Both the position numbers and the translations under genes were made by a program. Shown in pieces: positions 45,325 through 54,490 of a stretch of 64,000 bases of DNA (within the stretch, counting starts at the first letter, position 1; each line of letters starts with the position of its first letter). Location of the stretch: contig NZ_KV817792.1 of NCBI RefSeq assembly GCF_001814775.1, positions 51,403 through 115,402 on the forward strand, in the 5' to 3' direction. The notes beneath the pieces are model-generated. The model was not told the DNA's origin and did no database searches. It was given only the letters and a program-made list of their open reading frames with translations. The stretch is from Streptococcus sp. HMSC067H01 (GTDB lineage Bacteria > Bacillota > Bacilli > Lactobacillales > Streptococcaceae).

Positions 45325-46266
45325 CTAGTTTTCGACTTCGACAAATCGTCCGAGGATATGGACATTTTCTGAGACAGATACAAAGGCCGTCGGATCCACT
45401 TGTTTCATAATCAGTTTAAAATCATTGAATTCTGCGCGAGTGATAACCGTAATCAAAACCGCTTTACGCTCGTGGTTATAGGTCCCTTCCGCATCATGAA
45501 TGATGGTCGCTCCACGATGTAATCTATTGTGGATTTTTTCAATCACTGCATCGGGATTATTGGTCACTATCGTCGCCTGCATCCGTTTTTGTTTAGTGAA
45601 AACTGCATCTGTCACACGACTGGAGACAAAGATGGTAATCATGGAATAAAGAGCGTATTTCCAGCCAAAGGTCAAACCTGCAATCAGCATGATTGTCCCG
45701 TTCACCAAGAAAGAGATGCTTCCAACGTTACGACCTGTCTTCTTGCGAATAGTCAGACTGACAATATCTGTTCCACCACTGGAGATGTTATGGCGTAAAG
45801 CAAAGCCGATTCCTAGTCCCATGACGACTCCCCCAAAAAGGGCATTGATGATTGGGTCCTCTGTCAAGACCACCACTGGCACAAACTGGATAAAGAGCGA
45901 GCTCATAGATACCGTGATAAAGGTAAAAATCGTAAACTTATGTCCAATTTGGTACCAGGCCAAAATCATGAGTGGAATATTGATAGCATAGAAAGCCACT
46001 GAAATTGGGAAATAAAAGCCAAACCAGTGATTACTAAGCGCAGAAATGATCTGAGCCAAACCTGTTGCTCCACTTGAATAAACATGTCCTGGTTGGAAAA
46101 AGAAATTGACCGCTACTGCTGATAAAAAGCCATAGACCAGAGAAGCTGAAATCTTCTCATCATATTTTTCCTTTGAAATGCTTTGTAACACACGCAACAT
46201 CTTTATCTGATAAGCAAAGCGGCGCAGATAGTAGCGCCACCGCTTAGTTCGCTTCGTTTGTTTCAT
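45325..46266 (-). CDS. YitT/DUF2179 family membrane protein
   Basis: A 313-residue YitT protein: a basic N-terminus, five or six membrane segments (residues ~45-210) and a C-terminal DUF2179 cytosolic domain ([24 protein letters not shown]). Function unknown. The annotated ATG overlaps the aspS end by 23 bp with a poor ribosome site; a later Met start at 46200 is also weak. Coupled to aspS. Confidence 0.82.
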   Translation of the reverse strand: MKQTKRTKRWRYYLRRFAYQIKMLRVLQSISKEKYDEKISASLVYGFLSAVAVNFFFQPGHVYSSGATGLAQIISALSNHWFGFYFPISVAFYAINIPLMILAWYQIGHKFTIFTFITVSMSSLFIQFVPVVVLTEDPIINALFGGVVMGLGIGFALRHNISSGGTDIVSLTIRKKTGRNVGSISFLVNGTIMLIAGLTFGWKYALYSMITIFVSSRVTDAVFTKQKRMQATIVTNNPDAVIEKIHNRLHRGATIIHDAEGTYNHERKAVLITVITRAEFNDFKLIMKQVDPTAFVSVSENVHILGRFVEVEN

Positions 46267-48007
46267 CTTGTTCTACTTGTAGATTGAGTTCTTCTAGTTG
46301 TTTAAGGGCTACTGTTGATGGGGCTTGCGTCATTGGGTCGCTAGCCTTGTTATTCTTAGGAAAGGCAATGACTTCGCGAATATTTTCTTCTCCAGCGAGC
46401 AACATGACAAAACGGTCAAGACCGATAGCCAAACCACCGTGTGGTGGGAAGCCATAGTCCATAGCTTCCAAAAGGAAACCAAACTGGTCATTTGCTTCTT
46501 CAGCTGAGAAACCAAGAGCCTTGAACATACGTTCTTGAAGTTCTTTTTGGTTGATACGAAGGCTACCACCACCTAGTTCATAACCATTCAAGACGATGTC
46601 GTAAGCAATGGCACGGACATTAGCCAATTCACCTTCGAGTTCATGAGCAGTATCTGCCTGAGGAAGGGTAAATGGATGGTGGGCGCTCATGTAGCGACCT
46701 TCTTCTTCAGACCATTCAAACATTGGCCAGTCAACCACCCAAAGGAAGTTGAATTTATCACCATCAATCAAACCAAGCTCTTTGGCAATACGTCCACGAA
46801 GGGCTCCAAGTGTTGCATTAGCTACTTCAAGCGTATCAGCAACAAATAGAACCAAGTCCTTATCTTCAAGACCAAGTGCTGCTGTCAAGTCTGCTTGAAT
46901 GCCAGTCAAGAATTTAGCAACTGGTCCGTTCAATTCTCCGTCAACAACCTTGACCCAAGCAAGACCTTTGGCACCGTACTGTTTGGCCACTTCAGTCATC
47001 TTGTCGATGTCTTTACGGGAATAGTTGTCCGCAGCGCCTTTAACTACAATTGCTTTTACAGCAGGTGCTTCTGAAAAGACTTTAAAGTCTACACCTTTGA
47101 CCACTTCTGTCAAGTCTTGAAGCAACATGTCAAAACGAGTATCAGGCTTGTCAGAGCCATAAAGAGCCATAGCATCATCATACTTCATACGAGGGAATGG
47201 CAGGCTTACTTCAATCCCTTTTGTTTCCTTCATCACGCGCGCAATCAAGCCTTCTGTGATATCTTGGATTTCTTGCTCAGTAAGGAAAGAAGTTTCCAAG
47301 TCGACCTGTGTAAACTCAGGTTGACGGTCACCACGCAAGTCCTCGTCGCGGAAACATTTGACGATTTGGTAGTAACGATCAAATCCCGCATTCATTAACA
47401 ACTGTTTTGTAATCTGCGGACTTTGAGGAAGAGCATAAAAATGCCCTTTATTAACACGTGATGGCACCAAATAGTCACGCGCCCCTTCTGGTGTTGACTT
47501 AGAAAGGAATGGTGTTTCAACATCGATAAATTCCAACTCATCCAAGTAGTTGCGGATAGAATGTGTTACTTTGGCACGAAGTTTAAGGTTTTCCAACATC
47601 TCTGGACGACGAAGGTCAAGATAACGGTAACGTAGACGCGTATCATCGTTCGCTTCAATGCCATCCTTGATTTCAAATGGTGTTGTTTTGGCTGTGTTAA
47701 GCACTGTAAGAGCTGTAACATTCAGTTCAACCGCTCCAGTCGCCAACTTATCATTTGCTTGCTCACGTGCTACAACATGCCCAGTAACCTCAATGACAAA
47801 CTCACTACGAAGGCTTTCAGCTGTTGCCATCACTTCTGCAGAAACTTTCTCAGGGTTAATGACCAACTGCATGATCCCTTCACGGTCACGAAGGTCAATA
47901 AAGATCAATCCACCCAAGTCACGACGACGGGCAACCCATCCTTTCAAGGTAATTTCTTGTCCAATGTGCTCTGCACGAACACGGCCAGCATACATACTAC
48001 GTTTCAT
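46244..48007 (-). CDS. aspS: Aspartyl-tRNA synthetase
   Basis: A 587-residue bacterial AspRS: N-terminal anticodon-binding OB fold, class II catalytic core with the insertion (GAD) domain, and motif 3 [16 protein letters not shown] near the C-terminus. It is the nondiscriminating type or the discriminating type; the sequence alone does not decide. GAGGAGAG precedes the ATG. Extended -10 TGGTAAAAT upstream. Confidence 0.97.
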   Translation of the reverse strand: MKRSMYAGRVRAEHIGQEITLKGWVARRRDLGGLIFIDLRDREGIMQLVINPEKVSAEVMATAESLRSEFVIEVTGHVVAREQANDKLATGAVELNVTALTVLNTAKTTPFEIKDGIEANDDTRLRYRYLDLRRPEMLENLKLRAKVTHSIRNYLDELEFIDVETPFLSKSTPEGARDYLVPSRVNKGHFYALPQSPQITKQLLMNAGFDRYYQIVKCFRDEDLRGDRQPEFTQVDLETSFLTEQEIQDITEGLIARVMKETKGIEVSLPFPRMKYDDAMALYGSDKPDTRFDMLLQDLTEVVKGVDFKVFSEAPAVKAIVVKGAADNYSRKDIDKMTEVAKQYGAKGLAWVKVVDGELNGPVAKFLTGIQADLTAALGLEDKDLVLFVADTLEVANATLGALRGRIAKELGLIDGDKFNFLWVVDWPMFEWSEEEGRYMSAHHPFTLPQADTAHELEGELANVRAIAYDIVLNGYELGGGSLRINQKELQERMFKALGFSAEEANDQFGFLLEAMDYGFPPHGGLAIGLDRFVMLLAGEENIREVIAFPKNNKASDPMTQAPSTVALKQLEELNLQVEQDETNEAN

Positions 48008-48100
48008 GATTTCTCTCCTCTATTATTCTTTTACTATTTTACCATAAAAGCGCAGGCTCTTCATGAAAATCAGCAGAAAAGTTTGAGAGAATCCATTTTA

Positions 48101-48133
48101 AAAAGAAAAAATCCAGCGAAGTCTTCACTGGAT
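48101..48133 (-). terminator. Terminator of the XRE-ABC-CPBP operon
   Basis: TCCAGTGAAGACTTCGCTGGA stem region on the minus strand followed by TTTTTTC, just past the 76-residue gene. Confidence 0.85.
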
Positions 48134-48139
48134 CCAATT

Positions 48140-48370
48140 TTATTTGCTATTTCCTTCTTTTTTACCTTTTTCAGCGATCTCTGCTGCCTTTTTGGGCAAA
48201 ACAATCTCTGTCACATAAGCCGTCGCAAATCGTATAACTCCTGCAAGAGGAGCAAAAAATACTGCTAGATTGTTATAAAAGAAATCCCCTTTAAAGACGT
48301 AGCCAAGTGCCCCCACGATAAAGAAGAGAACTACGGTCTGAACCACTGCTAATAATATTACTCGTTTCAT
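48140..48370 (-). CDS. Small two-segment membrane protein, last gene of the XRE operon
   Basis: A 76-residue protein with two hydrophobic segments (VILLAVVQTVVLFFIVGALGY and NNLAVFFAPLAGVIRFATAY) and a Lys/Glu-rich tail. CAGGAGGAAG precedes the ATG. No family recognised. It follows the CPBP gene by 18 bp and precedes the operon terminator. Confidence 0.7.
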   Translation of the reverse strand: MKRVILLAVVQTVVLFFIVGALGYVFKGDFFYNNLAVFFAPLAGVIRFATAYVTEIVLPKKAAEIAEKGKKEGNSK

Positions 48371-48388
48371 GACTTCCTCCTGAGTCTA

Positions 48389-49030
48389 TTATAGCATGAG
48401 AATCATTAAAAATCCGATTAAATTATTTAAAGCATGTAAAGCAATGCTGTATGCCAAACCACCTTTGCTGACATAAGCTAAGCCCAAGCTCAAACCTAGG
48501 GAACCATACACTAGGAATTGTTGAGGAGTGCCAGGGAAATGAACAAGTGCAAAAATGATAGTACTTACAAGAAGAAAGAGTACTGTCTGCTTGACGTTAT
48601 CCTGCTGAGGGAAGACATAACGAGCTAACAGACCTCTAAAGGTCAACTCTTCTGTCAGGGGTGCAAAGACAACAATCATGAAGAAAGAGAAGAGAGGTTG
48701 ATTATGAGTCAATTGTTCTGCCGTCTGTTGACTGACAGATGGATCATTTGGCAAAAAGAATTGTGCAACAATGATAAGGACCCATACCAAGGCAGGCAAC
48801 CAGATGTATTTGTTAAGGCCCGTTTTTTCTATCGTAACAGTTCCTGTCTTATACCACTTGTATGTTAAGAAGGTAAAAGCTCCTGCTAATAGAATATAAA
48901 GCGGAAGAACACCGACTATAGGTGCACCTGAACCAAGAGCAATCAGAGGTAAAGTCTGAATAAAACCGTAGATAAACAAAAATGATAAGAAAGCTAGAAC
49001 AAACCAGCCGATGTTTTTAAGTAATTTCAT
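48389..49030 (-). CDS. CPBP family intramembrane metalloprotease
   Basis: A 213-residue multi-pass protein with the CPBP motif EELTFRGLLARYV (EExxxR) and second motif FALVHFPG. Proteins of this type are common beside bacteriocin and immunity genes in streptococci. It follows the ABC-2 permease by 9 bp. Confidence 0.86.
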   Translation of the reverse strand: MKLLKNIGWFVLAFLSFLFIYGFIQTLPLIALGSGAPIVGVLPLYILLAGAFTFLTYKWYKTGTVTIEKTGLNKYIWLPALVWVLIIVAQFFLPNDPSVSQQTAEQLTHNQPLFSFFMIVVFAPLTEELTFRGLLARYVFPQQDNVKQTVLFLLVSTIIFALVHFPGTPQQFLVYGSLGLSLGLAYVSKGGLAYSIALHALNNLIGFLMILML

Positions 49031-49039
49031 AAAAGACTC

Positions 49040-49738
49040 CTATTTTCCTTTATAACTATTTTTCAATACAAAGAGACTCGCTAGGCATAGAACAAGGACC
49101 CATACCAGTAAAAGACCAAGATTTCCCAGAGACAACTCGCCTCCACCTTCTTTTAATAAACCTACAAAAGGACCGATAAAAGAATAGTCCAACAGTTTTT
49201 GAACCGTATCATTTTGAAGAGCAATTATGGGTAAAAAAGAGACGATTAGCATAGGAAAGATACTATAGACTTGCGCTTTAGACTGAGTATCTGATACCGC
49301 ACCGATTAGAAGGTTGAGAAAAATAATACTAATAGTTGCTAGGATCAAATAGATAACGTAGGCAAATAAGTAACCTGATAGATCTACTTTAAGATAGATT
49401 GGGAGTGAAATCATTCCAAGCAACATAATCAACATAGGGAGAACGAGCATACTGAAAGTATATTCTGTTGCTGTCACACCACTTAGGATGAGTGATTTAA
49501 GATTGCGCTTTTCCTTATCTTCCGCCATCATAATCGATACCATATAACCACTTCCCATACTCAAGACCATAGTCAAACTCGTAGAGAGAAGAAACATATT
49601 CAATTCTCCATTCTTATTTAAGAATTCATTTTGTAGAATAGTTATTCCAAAAGGCATCAATAGAGTCGCCAACAAAGTTGAATTGCTAATAAGAACTTGC
49701 ACTCTTAACCATAGTAGGGCATTTAATTTTCTAAACAT
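49040..49738 (-). CDS. ABC-2 type transporter permease
   Basis: A 232-residue membrane protein with six hydrophobic segments, the layout of ABC-2 permeases that export peptides or drugs. Its start overlaps the ATPase stop by 8 bp, so the two form a transporter pair. The substrate is unknown; a bacteriocin or lipid-II-targeting peptide is a possibility from context. Confidence 0.85.
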   Translation of the reverse strand: MFRKLNALLWLRVQVLISNSTLLATLLMPFGITILQNEFLNKNGELNMFLLSTSLTMVLSMGSGYMVSIMMAEDKEKRNLKSLILSGVTATEYTFSMLVLPMLIMLLGMISLPIYLKVDLSGYLFAYVIYLILATISIIFLNLLIGAVSDTQSKAQVYSIFPMLIVSFLPIIALQNDTVQKLLDYSFIGPFVGLLKEGGGELSLGNLGLLLVWVLVLCLASLFVLKNSYKGK

Positions 49739-50555
49739 CTAACTTTTCTCCTGTCAATCTGATAAAGATCTCTTCTAAAGTTGGTTCACAAGAGTGAACA
49801 ACCATCAAATCTGTCGTGTCTAAATGCGGCAATTCTTCAAACAGAACTATTTGTTCTCTTCCATCTTTATAACCTACACGTACTTTCTTATCCACATGGT
49901 ATTTTTGAATAATCTCTTGTGGACTTCCATACTCTATTAAATTTCCCTTATTTAAAAGAGATAAGCGATCACAAAGCAAAGTTGCTTCATTCATATCATG
50001 CGTGGTCAGAAAGATAGTTGTCCCCGCCTGTTTTAATTCTTGAAGTAGGGTATGAATCATCTTAGATGTTGTAGGGTCTAAGCCACTGGTTGGCTCATCT
50101 AGAAAGAGAATCTTAGGAGCATTCAGAAGGGCACGAGCCAAGAACATTCGTTGTTTCATTCCTGTAGATAGTTTTTCTGCGATAATATCTTTAGCATCTG
50201 CCAATCCAACCTGTTGGAGCACCTGATTTACTCTATCTGACTTGAGACCATATAACTTAGCATAGATGAGAAGATTTTTATAAAGACTCATCTTTTCATA
50301 AAAACCACTGCCATCACTAACTATACCAATTTGTTCCAAATCATTTGAGGTTAAATCTTGAGAATTCTTGCCTAACAAAACTGTTTTACCTTGATCTGCA
50401 GCCAACTGACCTGTCAAGACATTGATCATGGTTGTTTTACCTGAGCCAGAAGGACCCAGAAAACCAAAGATTTCACCTTCCTTAATCTCAAAAGAAATCT
50501 GGTGAAGAGCTTTTTTGCTCCCAAAACTTTTGCTTACATTTTCAACACGAATCAT
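49731..50555 (-). CDS. ABC transporter ATP-binding protein
   Basis: A 274-residue ATPase with Walker A GPSGSGKTT, signature KLSTGMKQR, Walker B ILFLDEPTSGLDP, and the H-loop LTTHDM. The signature STGMKQR is typical of CcmA-type exporters of antibiotics or lantibiotics. It follows the second DUF3169 gene by 10 bp. Confidence 0.9.
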   Translation of the reverse strand: MIRVENVSKSFGSKKALHQISFEIKEGEIFGFLGPSGSGKTTMINVLTGQLAADQGKTVLLGKNSQDLTSNDLEQIGIVSDGSGFYEKMSLYKNLLIYAKLYGLKSDRVNQVLQQVGLADAKDIIAEKLSTGMKQRMFLARALLNAPKILFLDEPTSGLDPTTSKMIHTLLQELKQAGTTIFLTTHDMNEATLLCDRLSLLNKGNLIEYGSPQEIIQKYHVDKKVRVGYKDGREQIVLFEELPHLDTTDLMVVHSCEPTLEEIFIRLTGEKLDV

Positions 50556-50565
50556 AGAAACTCCT

Positions 50566-51279
50566 TTATTTGAAATAGCGTTTTGTTTTTCTTAATTGTG
50601 CGATAGTTATATAAAGATGGATGATAATCAAAAGAACTAAGGCAACTACTTGTATTTCTCGTAAAATAACTGATAATACTATCAGTAAAATATAGAGCAA
50701 TGGCAGTATAATTTGATCCAGCCTAAACAGAGTTAAAAAGGCACTCTCCATCTCTGCCTGCTTTTCTCCCTCATCATAACTGTTAAGATAGGTTAAAATA
50801 TCTTTTGGAGTGTAATAAGCAGACAGTTTATAGTGTCGAACGATAAAAATAGTTCGCAACAAGTAATTGGCAACAATAATGTATAAGCATAATAGAATAA
50901 GAGTAGGAAGAATTAGCAAGGTATTTTTAAATATCGGAGAAATTAGTATGATCCCACTGGTCATCATTGCTATCATCAAAACATTTGAAGAAACTGAACC
51001 ATAATCTAAGTAACGATAAGCTCTTACATAGGTTTGGTTACTATCTTCTTCCTCTGTCGCCCTTTGATAAAGAGTATAAACTTCGCGACTTTTACCAAGA
51101 TAATACATGGCTAAAACGAAGGAAAGTCCTCCAATAACAAGAGCGATTCCATAAATAGTAGGTAAGACTTGTTCCATTTGAATCTGTTCAACTATCCCTC
51201 TAAGAGTGTAGGCAAAGGCTACTACAAAAGCACTTAACATACACATTACTACTCTCAACCATCTACGGTTATTATTCAT
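50566..51279 (-). CDS. DUF3169 family membrane protein (copy 2)
   Basis: About 237 residues from the ATG at 51279 (MNNNRRWLRVV), with AGAGGT upstream; earlier TTG/ATT starts are less likely. It has two N-terminal and two C-terminal membrane segments plus a central pair. The motif SYDEGEKQAEMESAFLTLF is shared with copy 1. DUF3169 function is unknown; it tends to sit next to ABC exporters and XRE regulators. Confidence 0.8.
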   Translation of the reverse strand: MNNNRRWLRVVMCMLSAFVVAFAYTLRGIVEQIQMEQVLPTIYGIALVIGGLSFVLAMYYLGKSREVYTLYQRATEEEDSNQTYVRAYRYLDYGSVSSNVLMIAMMTSGIILISPIFKNTLLILPTLILLCLYIIVANYLLRTIFIVRHYKLSAYYTPKDILTYLNSYDEGEKQAEMESAFLTLFRLDQIILPLLYILLIVLSVILREIQVVALVLLIIIHLYITIAQLRKTKRYFK

Positions 51280-51334
51280 TTTCTGACCTCTATCTAAACT
51301 AGCCAATAACCTTAAGTAGTTTCAGTGATCTTTC

Positions 51335-52075
51335 CTATTTGAAATAGCGTTTTACCATAGGTAACTGCATCACATTGATATAAATATGGATTGTTCCTAC
51401 GAGCAAGAAGGCTAGTAACTGAATCTCTCCTGTCAGTAAAGAAAAGAGAGCAATCAGAAAGTACAAAGCTGGCAAGACATACTGATGTAATTGGAATAAA
51501 ATCCGAAAACTCTGTTCCAAATTAGCCTGGCGCTCCCCTTCATCGTAAGAATTGACATAATCTAAGATATCCTTTGGCATAGAGAAAAATACCATATCAA
51601 ACTGGCGAACAATCGCAATGGTTTTATAAAAATATTTTTGAGCATTAAAAATCAACACTAATCCCAAAAAAGAAAGAGATAAGGTTATATTGCTTCTATT
51701 TAGTATAACCACTTCACTTGCTGAAATGAAGAGAGCCAATAAAATCGCTACGTTTGTAATATTAAAAGCAATGTTACCAAACTCAAGATTCCGGTACATT
51801 TGCACATAATAGGTTTCATTCAGGTCATCATCCATCTCCTCTTGATACAAGGAATGAAATTTTCTGCTTTTCTTTAAGAAATTGAACGTCAAAAGAATGC
51901 TAATGAAACCTAACAGTAAACAAATAGTTGATATCCAGGGTATCAAGACTTTTACATCTAAAATAACTTCGTAGGATTCGGCACCGGCCTTATACATCCC
52001 TACAAAACCGCCCAAGAAACCTCCAAAGACAACAGACATTAAAAATAACAAGCCACCTTTCTTATTCTTTTTCAT
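51335..52075 (-). CDS. DUF3169 family membrane protein (copy 1)
   Basis: About 246 residues from the ATG at 52075 (MKKNKKGGLLFL); the ATG two codons earlier overlaps the ribosome site AAAGGAGA. Same layout as the next gene: membrane segments at both ends and SYDEGERQANLEQSFRILF. The pair are diverged paralogues. Confidence 0.8.
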   Translation of the reverse strand: MKKNKKGGLLFLMSVVFGGFLGGFVGMYKAGAESYEVILDVKVLIPWISTICLLLGFISILLTFNFLKKSRKFHSLYQEEMDDDLNETYYVQMYRNLEFGNIAFNITNVAILLALFISASEVVILNRSNITLSLSFLGLVLIFNAQKYFYKTIAIVRQFDMVFFSMPKDILDYVNSYDEGERQANLEQSFRILFQLHQYVLPALYFLIALFSLLTGEIQLLAFLLVGTIHIYINVMQLPMVKRYFK

Positions 52076-52077
52076 AT

Positions 52078-52278
52078 TCATTCTCCTTTTTCACTTGCTA
52101 AATTGTTTACTTTCTTTTCAATCCAGTCAACGACTGGGATAAGAGCAAAGTAGGTCCAAATAAATTGGTTGCTTTGATATGGATTAAACCAGCCTAGGTC
52201 CATCCCAATCAGTAGAAATACGCTGACTAATAAAGCTAGGGCAACTACATAATAAATCACTTTATACTTGTTCATCAT
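52078..52278 (-). CDS. Small membrane protein, tandem copy 2
   Basis: A 66-residue protein with two hydrophobic segments. Its start MMNKYKVIYYVVALAL is like that of the gene upstream (MMNKFKVIYYMSVLAL), so the two are a tandem duplication. Its ribosome site AAGGAG is inside the end of the upstream gene, and it overlaps that gene by 17 bp. No family recognised. Confidence 0.75.
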   Translation of the reverse strand: MMNKYKVIYYVVALALLVSVFLLIGMDLGWFNPYQSNQFIWTYFALIPVVDWIEKKVNNLASEKGE

Positions 52279-52453
52279 TTTTCTCCTTTTTCTTCAACCG
52301 ATTGAAAATGGACAAGAGGGCTAAATTAAGCCAAAACAAATACTTACTTTCAACAAAATAGAACCACCCCAGTAATGTTCCAACCATAGCGAAAGCATTC
52401 ACAATGAGGGCAAGAACACTCATGTAATAAATCACTTTAAACTTATTCATCAC
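52262..52453 (-). CDS. Small membrane protein, tandem copy 1
   Basis: A 63-residue two-segment membrane protein with a Lys-rich tail. It overlaps the XRE gene stop by 4 bp (ATGA), so it is translationally coupled to the regulator. Possible immunity peptide or regulator partner; this is inference from context. Confidence 0.75.
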   Translation of the reverse strand: MMNKFKVIYYMSVLALIVNAFAMVGTLLGWFYFVESKYLFWLNLALLSIFNRLKKKEKNDEQV

Positions 52454-52656
52454 TCGTCCTCCTCCAAGCGAAATACCGATTCGACTGTTTCGTTGAAAAT
52501 TTGAGATATTTTCAGGGCAATGATAATGGACGGGGTGTATTCGTCCCGTTCTAATAGACTAATGGTCTGCCTGGACACGCCAGCTAGTTTGGCCAGCTCG
52601 GTTTGATTCAGGCCATCGCGAGCCCGAAGCTCTTTTAGACGGTTTTTTAGTTGCAT
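52450..52656 (-). CDS. XRE-family transcriptional regulator
   Basis: A 68-residue Cro/C1-type protein that is all helix-turn-helix: LKELRARDGLNQTELAKLAGVSRQTISLLERDEYTPSI (given in parts: the recognition helix is VSRQTISLLE). The ATG at 52656 has AGGTG upstream; a GTG three codons earlier is less likely. It probably binds the 10-bp-arm palindrome over the operon -35 and regulates its own operon. Confidence 0.9.
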   Translation of the reverse strand: MQLKNRLKELRARDGLNQTELAKLAGVSRQTISLLERDEYTPSIIIALKISQIFNETVESVFRLEEDE

Positions 52657-52665
52657 GTTACACAC

Positions 52666-52980
52666 CTACTCTCCGTCAAATTGAATCGTTTGGATATCCT
52701 CAATGCGTTGTAGTTTGAATTTTTCTTTTCCCTTTTTATCTACACGACGTAGCTTAACCCAATCTTCATCCATATCCACTACTTCCCAATTATCTGTCCT
52801 AAACACTTGTCCAAGGATTGTTGGTTTTTTCCCAATCAATTCTTTTAATAATCTTGACATATCTGTATTTCCTTTCTCTTTTTGCTCAATTCTTTTGATT
52901 TTATTCTCTAGTTTCTTGACCTTTTGGGAATGGTAGATATAATACATAATCACAAGAGGTACAAATCCTAATGCCCACAT
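52666..52980 (-). CDS. Small membrane-anchored protein, first gene of the XRE operon
   Basis: A 104-residue protein from the ATG at 52980 with AAGGAG upstream; the frame extends 33 codons upstream across the promoter, which is not credible. One N-terminal membrane segment (MWALGFVPLVIMYYIY), a charged coiled-coil stretch (KLENKIKRIEQKEKG), then a small beta-rich domain (VVDMDEDWVKLRRVDKKG). No family recognised with confidence. Confidence 0.72.
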   Translation of the reverse strand: MWALGFVPLVIMYYIYHSQKVKKLENKIKRIEQKEKGNTDMSRLLKELIGKKPTILGQVFRTDNWEVVDMDEDWVKLRRVDKKGKEKFKLQRIEDIQTIQFDGE

Positions 52981-53016
52981 AATCGTTACTTTCTCCTTTT
53001 CTCTTAACTTGCTTAT

Positions 53017-53045
53017 ATTGTAACACATCTTTTTCTTTTTGACAA
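53017..53045 (-). promoter_or_regulatory. Promoter of the XRE-ABC-CPBP operon
   Basis: Minus strand TTGTCA (53045-53040), 17-bp spacer, TACAAT (53022-53017). The -35 is the inner part of one arm of a palindrome. Confidence 0.75.
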
Positions 53046-53062
53046 GCATATTTGTCAAAAAG
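53035..53062. promoter_or_regulatory. Palindromic operator over the XRE-operon -35
   Basis: Perfect inverted repeat CTTTTTGACA / TGTCAAAAAG with an 8-bp spacer (arms 53035-53044 and 53053-53062). It overlaps the -35. Best candidate partner: the XRE protein encoded in the operon. Confidence 0.7.
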
Positions 53063-53085
53063 TTTATGATTTTTGTCATTTTGCA

Positions 53086-53116
53086 AAAGAAAAAGGTCAG
53101 GAATAGGTTCCTGACC
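53086..53116 (-). terminator. hisS terminator
   Basis: GGTCAGGAA / TTCCTGACC, 9-bp perfect stem with a 4-nt loop and a U-tract. It insulates the XRE operon promoter from hisS. Confidence 0.88.
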
Positions 53117-53129
53117 GGTTTATCTATTA

Positions 53130-54410
53130 TTAAAAGCCTAGTTTTTCAAAGATTTCTGAGAAGTTTTGGCTGATTGCATCAAGTGACACTTGGAGTTCTT
53201 CTCGTGTTTGGTTGTTCTTGACAGTCACTTGTCCGCTTTCGACTTCGCTTTCTCCCAGGGTGATGAGGGTCTTAGCCGCAAAGACATCGGCTGACTTGAA
53301 CTGAGCTTTGAGCTTACGGTTAAGGTAATCACGCTCTGCTTTGAAACCTTGTTGGCGAAGAGCTTGTACCAACTCCAAAGCCTTGACATTTGCTCCTTCT
53401 CCCAAGACTGCGATATAGACATCTAGGGCGTTTTCGATAGGGAGAGCCACACCTTGCTTTTCAAGGATGAGAAGCAGGCGCTCTACACCAAGTCCAAAAC
53501 CAAATCCAGCAGTTTCAGGGCCTCCAAAGTAAGAAACCAAGCCATCATAACGACCACCCGCACAGACTGTCAAGTCATTGCCCTCAATCTCTGTGATGAA
53601 CTCGAAAATGGTGTGGTTGTAGTAGTCCAGACCACGCACCATATTGGTATCGATGATATAGTCTACACCAAGATTTTCCAACATCTGACGCACAGCATCA
53701 AAGTGAGCTTGGCTTTCTTCATCAAGGAAGTCCAAGATAGAAGGCGCATTCTCCACTGCCACCTTGTCTTCTTTTTCCTTAGAGTCCAAGACACGAAGAG
53801 GATTTTCCTCCAAGCGACGCTGGCTATCCTTAGACAAGGTCTCCTTGAGCGGTGTCAAATAGTCAATCAAGGCTTGGCGATAGGCCGCGCGGCTCTCAGG
53901 ATTTCCAAGAGTGTTGAGGTGCAACTTGACACCTTGGATGCCGATTTCTTTCAAGAAATGGGCTGCCATAGCGATTGTTTCCACATCGGTAGCTGGATTG
54001 CTAGAGCCAAAGCACTCAACCCCAATCTGGTAGAACTGGCGCAAACGCCCTGCCTGTGGACGCTCATAACGAAACATAGGGCCCATGTAGTAGAACTTGC
54101 TTGGCTTTTGGACTTCCGGTGCGAAGAGTTTGTTTTCCACATAAGAACGAACGACTGGAGCTGTTCCTTCTGGACGGAGAGTGATGTGGCGGTCACCCTT
54201 GTCGTAAAAGTCATACATTTCCTTGGTTACGATATCGGTTGTGTCCCCAACAGAACGACTGATGACCTCGTAGTGCTCAAAAATAGGGGTACGTACTTCT
54301 GCGTAGTTATAGCGTTTGAAGATTTCACGCGCAAAGCCTTCAACGTACTGCCACTTGGCAGACTCAGCAGGTAAAATATCCTGCGTTCCTTTTGGTTTTT
54401 GTAATTTCAT
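53130..54410 (-). CDS. hisS: Histidyl-tRNA synthetase
   Basis: A 426-residue class II HisRS. Motif 1 region ([15 protein letters not shown]), motif 2 ([20 protein letters not shown]), HisA loops ([11 protein letters not shown]) and C-terminal anticodon domain are all present. GAGGA precedes the ATG. No T-box is visible in the 80-bp upstream gap. Confidence 0.97.
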   Translation of the reverse strand: MKLQKPKGTQDILPAESAKWQYVEGFAREIFKRYNYAEVRTPIFEHYEVISRSVGDTTDIVTKEMYDFYDKGDRHITLRPEGTAPVVRSYVENKLFAPEVQKPSKFYYMGPMFRYERPQAGRLRQFYQIGVECFGSSNPATDVETIAMAAHFLKEIGIQGVKLHLNTLGNPESRAAYRQALIDYLTPLKETLSKDSQRRLEENPLRVLDSKEKEDKVAVENAPSILDFLDEESQAHFDAVRQMLENLGVDYIIDTNMVRGLDYYNHTIFEFITEIEGNDLTVCAGGRYDGLVSYFGGPETAGFGFGLGVERLLLILEKQGVALPIENALDVYIAVLGEGANVKALELVQALRQQGFKAERDYLNRKLKAQFKSADVFAAKTLITLGESEVESGQVTVKNNQTREELQVSLDAISQNFSEIFEKLGF

Positions 54411-54490
54411 AGGGAATCCTCTTTCTAACTTAATAGTCCTATTTTACCATAAATGAGAGGATTGGGACAGTGTGAAAAGAAGACTAACAC

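Noticed and set aside
54462-54476. Second copy of the MITE-like element after the MFS gene
   Set aside because: Only about 12 bases (around GATTGGGACAG) resemble the terminal repeat; there is no partner end nearby.
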